Source: an uncultured Bacilli bacterium (GTDB taxonomy: Bacteria > Bacillota_I > Bacilli_A > RF39 > UBA660). Taken from it: 64,000 nt of DNA. A program made the position numbers and the translations under genes. This document shows, piece after piece, positions 58,495 through 64,000 of the stretch (positions within the stretch are counted from its first letter, which is position 1; every line of letters starts with the position of its first letter). The DNA lies in the NCBI GenBank assembly GCA_910584165.1, contig CAJTZU010000002.1:203138-267137 (forward strand), read 5' to 3'. Under the pieces are notes generated by a model. It ran no database searches, had not been told where the DNA came from, and saw only the letters and a program-made list of their open reading frames with translations.

Positions 58495-59298
58495 ATGGTA
58501 GGTCATTATCGATTAAATGAAGAAAATATGGAACATATTGGTATTCCTGTTAAAAATATAGAGGAAAATATTTATGATTTATGTTGTCCTTTGTTGGTAA
58601 ATGATAAGAAAGAGTTACCAAAGGAATTATCTTATTTATATGAAACATTAGATATTCCTATTTTAACTCCAGAAGAATTTCAAGATTATGAAGAGGAAAA
58701 ATATAATGAATTAGAAAGTTACTTAAAACAATTTTCTTATTATTTGCAATTAAATATTGTAGTAGAATTAAGTGAAGAAGAAAAACTGGGACATTTATTG
58801 CGTGTTGGAAAATATGCGAAGGAATTAGCTACTGCTGCTCATTTATCTAAAAAAGAAATAGATGATATTTATATTGCAGCACTATTTCATGACGTGGGGA
58901 AGTCTAAAATACCAGTTGAAATTATTGGAAAGAAAAATAAACTATCGGATCAAGAATTTTCAATTATAAAGACCCATAGTGATTTAGCACGTACTATTCT
59001 AGAAGATTTTTTAGAGGAATCTATTTTAGTAATGATAGAAGGCCATCATGAGAGAATGGATGGTAGTGGTTATGCAAAAGGGATTGTACCTAATATAGGA
59101 GTGCAGATTATTGGAATTGCGGATAGCTATGATGCAATGATATCTTCTCGTGTATATCATCAGGGTTCTAGCAGAGAATCTGCTTTTGAAGAACTTCTTT
59201 TATGTACAAAAGAAAAAGATAGTGGGGGAAAAGGAATTCTCTATAATTTGGAGTTGGTAAATCAATTTATTAAGGTAGAAACTGGAGAAATGGCTTAA
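58495..59298 (+). CDS. HD-GYP-like phosphodiesterase
   Basis: 267 residues. N-terminal helical region (1-100), then the HD domain: AALFHDVGKSKIP, IKTHSDLA and GHHERMDGSGYAKG. The GYP residue triple reads GYA here. ADSYDAM is conserved. HD-GYP enzymes usually degrade cyclic dinucleotides; the substrate here is not known. AGGAGG precedes the ATG. Confidence 0.85.
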   Translation: MVGHYRLNEENMEHIGIPVKNIEENIYDLCCPLLVNDKKELPKELSYLYETLDIPILTPEEFQDYEEEKYNELESYLKQFSYYLQLNIVVELSEEEKLGHLLRVGKYAKELATAAHLSKKEIDDIYIAALFHDVGKSKIPVEIIGKKNKLSDQEFSIIKTHSDLARTILEDFLEESILVMIEGHHERMDGSGYAKGIVPNIGVQIIGIADSYDAMISSRVYHQGSSRESAFEELLLCTKEKDSGGKGILYNLELVNQFIKVETGEMA

Positions 59299-59323
59299 AA
59301 CTATGTGAAAACATAGTTTTTTT
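59297..59323. terminator. Terminator after the HD-GYP gene
   Basis: AAAACTATGT/ACATAGTTTT, 10-bp perfect stem with GAAA loop and T-run; also serves the converging minus-strand gene. Confidence 0.9.
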
Positions 59324-59609
59324 ATGAATATTTATCTAATTCTTGGCTCATTGTGTTTACACTTCTTTTTAAAGATTCAAAGGAAGTATCATTACTATTA
59401 ATGACATGATTTCCGTCTTTATTATTATTTCTATTGTTTATGACTTGCTGCTGAGCAGAATTTGTACAAAGAACTTGTCCTACCATCATAAACCAATTCC
59501 CTATTGAATTTTGCTCTGCGGGATTTAAGTCATCGAGAAGAAGATATCCAATTAAAAAGGCACTAATTGTGAAAGTCCCAGCATCTATATTAGGAGGAAA
59601 TCTAGCCAT
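59322..59609 (-). CDS. Hypothetical protein (95 aa)
   Basis: Minus strand, start ATG 59609 with AAGGTGAT. N-terminal hydrophobic part (FPPNIDAGTFTISAFLIGYLLLDDLNPAEQNSIGNWFMMVGQVL) and a polar, Asn-rich C-terminal half. The first half is unusually non-repetitive for a short protein and looks like a defined domain; family unknown. Confidence 0.7.
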   Translation of the reverse strand: MARFPPNIDAGTFTISAFLIGYLLLDDLNPAEQNSIGNWFMMVGQVLCTNSAQQQVINNRNNNKDGNHVINSNDTSFESLKRSVNTMSQELDKYS

Positions 59610-59634
59610 AGTATCACCTTATTATAAAAATATG

Positions 59635-59662
59635 TTGAATTCTTAAAAATATCTGTTAAAAT
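59635..59662 (+). promoter_or_regulatory. Promoter before the 59682 gene
   Basis: TTGAAT (59635-59640), 16-bp spacer, TAAAAT (59657-59662). Confidence 0.55.
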
Positions 59663-59681
59663 AGAATTTTAGGTGGGTAAA

Positions 59682-60143
59682 ATGAGTAAAATTTTAAAAC
59701 TTATGATTAGTAAATATGCGATAGAAGAATTTGATTGGATGAGTTTTCGAATAACAAAAGAAAATCCTTTAACTTACCACCATATTAAAAAAGAAGCATC
59801 TGGTGGAGAAAGAACATTAGATAATGGTGCACCATTAACAAGGTATGCTCAGGATTATCTTCATTTAATTGAGCGTTATAATTTTAAAATTTATAGAAGA
59901 ATTAATCGAGTACTATCAGAAATTAATATGCAGGGATTTCCGCCAACAAAAGCTCAATTGGATAAAATTAATGGTTTTTTACTAGAGTTTGAAGTGAGAC
60001 ATTACGAACAATTAAAAAAGCGTTTAGGGATGGGAAAATACGATAAGTTTAATGCAACTTTAGAAAGAATGAAAATTCAAGAGGGAAAACCAAAAGTAAA
60101 AAAGAAATTAAAAAAGCAAAGAAAAAGTGCTAAGAGGAATTGA
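59682..60143 (+). CDS. HNH-like protein without zinc cysteines
   Basis: 153 residues. YHHIKKEASGGERTLDNGAPLTRYAQDYLHLIE (positions about 35-65) follows the HNH nuclease order: H-H, basic/GG, L-D-N, H. The Cys pairs of many HNH proteins are missing, and 'LCxxCH' is replaced. The C-terminus is Lys-rich. Either a small HNH-fold nuclease or a relic fold with another job. GGTGGG precedes the ATG. Confidence 0.55.
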   Translation: MSKILKLMISKYAIEEFDWMSFRITKENPLTYHHIKKEASGGERTLDNGAPLTRYAQDYLHLIERYNFKIYRRINRVLSEINMQGFPPTKAQLDKINGFLLEFEVRHYEQLKKRLGMGKYDKFNATLERMKIQEGKPKVKKKLKKQRKSAKRN

Positions 60144-60194
60144 AAAAAAATAACTTTTGTAGTATGATGGTAGAAAGAAAAAGGTGGTTGTGAT

Positions 60195-60698
60195 ATGCAA
60201 ATAGAAGATTTAGGCGTTGTAGAAGAAACCAGTAGTGAAATTCCTAGCTTAGGAAGTGGGATAGAAACATCCCTACAATCCTCAGATGCCCAGGAAGTGA
60301 ATGAACCAAAAGATGTGAATCAATATTTGGAGTATATGAGACAAAAAAGAGAAGCTTTAGAAAAAGCTGCTGTTTTAGAACCAACTCCATTAGAAAAAGA
60401 ATCATTAGTACCAGAAACTGCTGAAAAGAAAACAATAGAAGATGCTAAAGAAAAGAATAAAGAGGGAGAAAAAATGAAAAATAAGAAAGAGGATATGCTT
60501 GATTTAAATGTTTCTTCGCAAGAAGGAGCATCTATCGAAGATATGGTTGCACAAGCAATGCAACAGGATGAAATTTTACTTTATCAACAAAAATATTTAG
60601 ATAGTTTGGAGTCAAGAAAGAATAAAGTAGAAACTATTATTTCTATGCTTCAAAAGGAAAAAGAATCAATAGATGCCCAAATTCAGGCTGTGAAGTAA
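60195..60698 (+). CDS. Hypothetical charged coiled-coil protein (167 aa)
   Basis: Soluble, Glu/Lys/Gln-rich, without membrane helix. The first 100 residues look disordered (rich in Pro, Glu, Ser). The last 60 form a likely coiled coil (QQKYLDSLESRKNKVETIISMLQKEKES in pattern). Unknown role. Terminator follows. Confidence 0.7.
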   Translation: MQIEDLGVVEETSSEIPSLGSGIETSLQSSDAQEVNEPKDVNQYLEYMRQKREALEKAAVLEPTPLEKESLVPETAEKKTIEDAKEKNKEGEKMKNKKEDMLDLNVSSQEGASIEDMVAQAMQQDEILLYQQKYLDSLESRKNKVETIISMLQKEKESIDAQIQAVK

Positions 60699-60717
60699 AA
60701 TAAATAAAAAAAATAGT

Positions 60718-60752
60718 AAAAAAGTGTTGATTTTTCAACACTTTTTTAGTAT
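60718..60752 (+). terminator. Terminator before the S10 operon, overlapping its promoter
   Basis: AAAAAAGTGTTG and CAACACTTTTTT form a perfect 12-bp stem. Its right part contains the -35 box of the next promoter. Confidence 0.9.
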
Positions 60753-60755
60753 ACT
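60727..60755 (+). promoter_or_regulatory. S10 operon promoter
   Basis: TTGATT (60727-60732), 17-bp spacer, TATACT (60750-60755). The box begins inside the terminator stem, so read-through stops where the new transcript starts. Confidence 0.75.
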
Positions 60756-60761
60756 TTTGTA

Positions 60762-60888
60762 TGTGTGGCATGCAAAGATGTGTAAGGTTGCTGATACGCC
60801 AGGTTAAGTTGTAAGAAAAGCAAACTGGAAAATTGGGTTTTTACACGGAGCAAGTCTATACAAGATATAGGCGAAGGGAGGACACAAA
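60762..60888 (+). promoter_or_regulatory. S10 operon leader
   Basis: About 127 bases from the expected start to the rpsJ ATG, more G and C than other leaders here (GGTTGCTGATACGCCAGG in part) and ending in GGGAGGACAC. It may carry an autoregulatory structure; I could not assign a known leader family. Confidence 0.45.
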
Positions 60889-61197
60889 ATGTCAAAAGTA
60901 AAGGTTCGTATCAAACTAAAGGCGTTTGAACATAAAAGTTTAGACCAAGCTTGTGCGAAAATCGTTGAAACTGTGAAAAGAAATGGTGGCGAAGTAAGTG
61001 GACCAATTCCACTACCAACAGAAGTTGAAAAAATCACTATTTTAAGAGCTGTTCACAAGTACAAAGATTCTCGTGAGCAATTTGAAAAAAGAACACACAA
61101 GAGACTTATTGATATTATCAATCCATCAAAGGAAACTATTGAGGCATTAGCTCATTTAGAAGTACCAAGTGGTGTAGATATCAAAATTATTAAATAG
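60889..61197 (+). CDS. rpsJ: 30S ribosomal protein S10
   Basis: 102 residues. KVRIKLKAFEHKSLDQAC and GGEVSGPIPLPTE are S10 marks. First gene of the S10 operon; also acts as NusE. Confidence 0.98.
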   Translation: MSKVKVRIKLKAFEHKSLDQACAKIVETVKRNGGEVSGPIPLPTEVEKITILRAVHKYKDSREQFEKRTHKRLIDIINPSKETIEALAHLEVPSGVDIKIIK

Positions 61198-61210
61198 GAG
61201 GAAATAGTAT

Positions 61211-61975
61211 ATGAAAGGAATCTTAGGTCGTAAAATTGGAATGACTCAAGTATTTACAGAATCTGGTAAATTAATTCCTGTAACTGTTGTTGAAGTTGAG
61301 CCAAATATTGTTACTCAAATTAAAACAAAAGAAAATGACGGTTATGAAGCAATTCAATTAGGATTCGATACAAAGAGAGAAAAGTTAGCGACAAAAGCTT
61401 CTGCTGGACATACAGCAAAAGCAAATACTACACCTAAGCGCTTCTTTAGAGAAATAAAAGGTGTAGATATCAATGATTATACTGTTGGACAAGAAGTCAA
61501 AGCAGACATCTTTGCAGCAGGAGAAGTTGTTGATGTAACGGGAACTTCAAAAGGTAAAGGTTTCCAAGGTGTTATTAAAAGACATGGACAGAGTAGAGGC
61601 CCTATGGGACATGGTTCACATTATCATAGAAGACCAGGTTCAATGGGAACAATGAGACCAATGCGTGTTTTCAAAGGTAAAAATTTACCAGGACATATGG
61701 GAAGTCTTACAGTAACTATTCAAAATCTTGAAGTAGTAGCTGTAGATTTAGCGAATAATGTAATATTAATTAAAGGAAATATTCCTGGACCTAAAAAAGG
61801 TTTAGTAGTAATTAAGACATCTGTTAAAACTCCTGGAAAGGTAAATGAAACAGAAAATTTAATTAGCTATACTGAAACACCAGAGGTTGTAGAAACTGAA
61901 GTTACTGAAGAAGTAGTAGAAGAAACTGCTACAGAAGAGGCTACTTCAGAGGAAACTTCTACGGAAGAAAACTAG
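61211..61975 (+). CDS. rplC: 50S ribosomal protein L3 with acidic C-terminal tail
   Basis: 254 residues; typical L3 is about 205-215. MKGILGRKIGMTQVF start and HGSHYHRRPGSMG loop are normal. After residue about 215 a tail of some 35 residues made mostly of Glu, Thr and Val (VETEVTEEVVEETATEEAT in pattern) is added. The tail probably lies at the ribosome surface. Confidence 0.96.
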   Translation: MKGILGRKIGMTQVFTESGKLIPVTVVEVEPNIVTQIKTKENDGYEAIQLGFDTKREKLATKASAGHTAKANTTPKRFFREIKGVDINDYTVGQEVKADIFAAGEVVDVTGTSKGKGFQGVIKRHGQSRGPMGHGSHYHRRPGSMGTMRPMRVFKGKNLPGHMGSLTVTIQNLEVVAVDLANNVILIKGNIPGPKKGLVVIKTSVKTPGKVNETENLISYTETPEVVETEVTEEVVEETATEEATSEETSTEEN

Positions 61976-61990
61976 TAGGAGGGAATACAT

Positions 61991-62617
61991 ATGGAAAAAA
62001 TAGATGTATTAAACATTAAAGGTGAAAAAGTAAAAGATATTACATTAGCTAAAGAAGTTTTTGGAATTGAACCAAATGATGTTGTAATCTATGATGCTAT
62101 TCGTTTAGCAAATAGTAATGCAAGACAAGGTACTCACAGTGTTAAATCTCGTGCCGAGGTATCTGGTGGTGGAAGAAAACCATGGAGACAAAAAGGAACA
62201 GGACGTGCTCGTCAAGGCTCTACTCGTGCACCACATTGGTATCATGGTGGAGTAGCATTTGGTCCACAAACAGAAAGAAACTATACGTTAAAGATGAATC
62301 GTAAAGAAAGAAAGTTAGCTTTAAAATCAGCTTTAACTTATAAAGTGTTAGATAAAGAATTAATCGTTTTAGACGAATTAAAATTAGCTTCTAACAAAAC
62401 AAAAGATATGAAAGAAATTTTATCTAATTTAAAAGTTGACAGAAACATCTTAGTTGTTGTTAACGAATTAGATGATAATTTAGTTTTAGCTACTCGTAAC
62501 TTAGATAATGTTTTATTACTAAGTGCAGATGAAATTAATACAATGGACGTTATTTCAGCTAATGTATTAATATTAACAGAGGAAGCTATTAAATCAGTAG
62601 AGGAGGCGCTAGCATAA
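61991..62617 (+). CDS. rplD: 50S ribosomal protein L4
   Basis: 208 residues. RQGTHSVKSRAEVSGGGRKPWRQKGTGRARQGS loop (positions about 45-75) is the L4 tunnel extension. Its end touches rplW (ATGA-type overlap at 62617). Confidence 0.98.
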   Translation: MEKIDVLNIKGEKVKDITLAKEVFGIEPNDVVIYDAIRLANSNARQGTHSVKSRAEVSGGGRKPWRQKGTGRARQGSTRAPHWYHGGVAFGPQTERNYTLKMNRKERKLALKSALTYKVLDKELIVLDELKLASNKTKDMKEILSNLKVDRNILVVVNELDDNLVLATRNLDNVLLLSADEINTMDVISANVLILTEEAIKSVEEALA

Positions 62618-62898
62618 TGAATAACTATAGAGATATTATTAAAGAGCCAATCGTTACTGAAAAAACTGCTGATTTAGCACAAAATCATAACACTATTGTA
62701 TTTAGTGTTGATCCTAAAGCTAACAAAACACAAATTAAACAAGCAGTTGAAAAAATATTCAGTGTAAAAGTTGAAAGTGTTAATACCCTTAATGCTACTA
62801 CTAAGAAAAAAAGAGTAGGACGTTATGCAGGTAGAACAAATAAAAGAAAAAAGGCTATTGTTAAATTAGCTGAAGGTAGTTCAATTGAACTAAACTAA
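62617..62898 (+). CDS. rplW: 50S ribosomal protein L23
   Basis: 93 residues. EPIVTEKTADL, VDPKANKTQIKQAVEKIFSVKVESVNT in pattern. Lies at the exit tunnel and is bound by SRP and trigger factor. Confidence 0.98.
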   Translation: MNNYRDIIKEPIVTEKTADLAQNHNTIVFSVDPKANKTQIKQAVEKIFSVKVESVNTLNATTKKKRVGRYAGRTNKRKKAIVKLAEGSSIELN

Positions 62899-62918
62899 TC
62901 TAAAGGAGGATTATACAT

Positions 62919-63752
62919 ATGGCAATCAAAGCTTATAAGTCAACAACTAATGGTAGACGTGGTATGACTACTTTAGATAATAGTGAATTAACTAAAGTAA
63001 AACCAGAAAAATCATTATTAGTGACATTAAAGAAAAATGGTGGTCGTAATAATCAAGGTAGAATAACTGTTAGACACCAAGGTGGTGGAGAAAAGAGAAA
63101 ATACCGTATTATCGATTTTAGAAGAGATAAAGATGGTGTAGTAGGAACAGTTGCTTCTATCGAATACGATCCAAATAGAAGTTCTAATATTGCTCTTATC
63201 CATTATGTAGATGGAGAAAAGAGATACATTATTGCTCCAAAAGGATTAAAAGTTGGAGATAAAATTGAAAGTGGAGAAAATGCTGATATTAAAGTAGGAA
63301 ATTCTTTACCACTTGCTAATATTCCAGAAGGTACAGTAGTACACAATGTAGAATTAAAAGCAGGAAAAGGTGGACAACTTGCTCGTTCAGCTGGATCTAG
63401 TGTTCAAATCTTAGGACGTGAAGGAAGATATACATTACTTCGTTTAACTTCTGGAGAAGTTCGTAAAGTATTAAGTACTTGTCGTGCTACTATCGGAGAA
63501 GTTGGAAACGAAGATCATGAATTAGTAAATTTAGGAAAAGCTGGTCGTAAAAGACATATGGGTATTAGACCAACCGTTCGTGGTTCTGTTATGAACCCTA
63601 ATGACCACCCACATGGTGGTGGTGAAGGTCGTGCTCCAGTAGGACGTACTGGTCCAGTTACTCCATGGGGTAAACCTGCACTTGGTTATAAAACTCGTAA
63701 AGGCAAAAAACAATCAGATGACTTAATAGTTCGTCGCCGTAAAGCAAAATAG
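62919..63752 (+). CDS. rplB: 50S ribosomal protein L2
   Basis: 277 residues. RNNQGRITVRHQGGGEKRKYR, and the conserved His region NPNDHPHGGGEGRAPVG near the peptidyl-transferase centre. Normal length. Confidence 0.98.
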   Translation: MAIKAYKSTTNGRRGMTTLDNSELTKVKPEKSLLVTLKKNGGRNNQGRITVRHQGGGEKRKYRIIDFRRDKDGVVGTVASIEYDPNRSSNIALIHYVDGEKRYIIAPKGLKVGDKIESGENADIKVGNSLPLANIPEGTVVHNVELKAGKGGQLARSAGSSVQILGREGRYTLLRLTSGEVRKVLSTCRATIGEVGNEDHELVNLGKAGRKRHMGIRPTVRGSVMNPNDHPHGGGEGRAPVGRTGPVTPWGKPALGYKTRKGKKQSDDLIVRRRKAK

Positions 63753-63768
63753 GGAAAGGATGGTTTAG

Positions 63769-64000
63769 ATGGCAAGAAGTCTTAAAAAGGGACCTTTCGT
63801 TGACAAGAGTTTAATGAATAAGGTTAAGAAAAATAATAGTGCTGAGAAAAAAGAAGTTATTAAAACTTGGTCACGCCGTTCAACAATATTCCCTGAATTT
63901 ATTGGTAATACATTTGCTGTTCATAACGGAAAAGAATTTGTTCCAGTATATGTAACAGAAGATATGGTTGGTCATAAATTAGGTGAATTTGTTCCAACAC
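63769..64000 (+). CDS. rpsS: 30S ribosomal protein S19, N-terminal part
   Basis: Begins MARSLKKGPFVDKSLMNKV after GGGAAAGG and continues to the window edge (77 residues seen, ending KLGEFVPT). The family is about 92 residues, so the rest lies just beyond. S10 operon order rpsJ-rplC-rplD-rplW-rplB-rpsS is standard. Confidence 0.97.
   Translation, partial: MARSLKKGPFVDKSLMNKVKKNNSAEKKEVIKTWSRRSTIFPEFIGNTFAVHNGKEFVPVYVTEDMVGHKLGEFVPT

Noticed and set aside
1..64000. tRNA or rRNA genes
   Set aside because: No cloverleaf-type GTTCGA arm with matching acceptor, nor rRNA sequence, was recognised on either strand.

Overview
The window joins two different kinds of DNA. Bases 1 to about 23,450 are the right-hand part of an integrative and conjugative element (ICE). 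Bases about 23,450 to 64,000 are ordinary chromosome of a very AT-rich Bacillota (Firmicutes). TGA is used as a stop and Trp is TGG. Gene order (dnaB/rplI, walJ-rlmH, lgt-yvcK-whiA, parAB, S10 operon), one-hairpin terminators and GGTGATAAAATG-type starts fit a Bacilli/Erysipelotrichia-like or RF39-like gut lineage. A SpoIIR homologue suggests spore-forming ancestry. The lineage is inference; no rRNA or tRNA is in view.

ICE, left to right. The end of a conjugation operon (1-7,074) has a membrane protein fragment, five small uncharacterised genes, PrgI, the VirB4-type ATPase and a membrane-anchored C39-like peptidase. An AbiEi/AbiEii toxin-antitoxin pair follows (7,173-8,618). Then comes a complete VanG-type glycopeptide-resistance cluster (8,655-15,876): vanR, vanS, vanW, a D-Ala-D-Ser-type ligase, vanXY, vanT split into membrane and racemase genes, and a vanZ-like gene. 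Downstream are an orphan response regulator behind a 26-codon ORF, a double-HTH repressor on the minus strand, an ICE sigma factor, a candidate structured RNA, a MazF-like toxin, an excisionase-like protein and a recombination module. That module has two small arm-domain-like proteins and two overlapping tyrosine recombinases. The relaxase, coupling protein and left end lie outside the window. The right end lies just before uvrB, where four ACACGAA(T/A) repeats are clustered.

How the van genes work together: VanR/VanS senses the drug signal. VanT-m imports L-Ser and VanT-r racemises it. The ligase makes D-Ala-D-Ser and VanXY removes the D-Ala-ending precursors. The vanW promoter lacks a -35 box. 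Instead it has four TTAAG-type repeats at exact 11-bp spacing, and it lies inside the loop of a terminator hairpin that should stop read-through from vanRS but not transcripts started at this promoter.

Chromosome: uvrB, lgt, yvcK, whiA, a short DHH c-di-AMP phosphodiesterase-like gene, rplI, dnaB, an M23 peptidase, walJ, rlmH, spoIIR, ytaF, fba, murA, rpmE with an L31 leader, typA, then a roughly 310-nt structured RNA with its own promoter and terminator. After that come a large acidic protein of unknown function, parA, parB, mscS, an AbgT transporter, a lipoprotein with an HEXXH motif, ychF, an M15 D,D-carboxypeptidase, rpsF-ssb-rpsR with an S6:S18 leader, a HIT protein, a methyltransferase, gpsA, an HD-GYP protein, small unknown genes, and the start of the S10 ribosomal-protein operon (rpsJ to partial rpsS).

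The best candidates for something undescribed are the RNA at 43,282-43,594, the RNA at 18,636-18,848 in the ICE, the two-integrase plus two-arm-protein recombination module with its phased repeats, and the promoter-in-terminator switch of the van operon.
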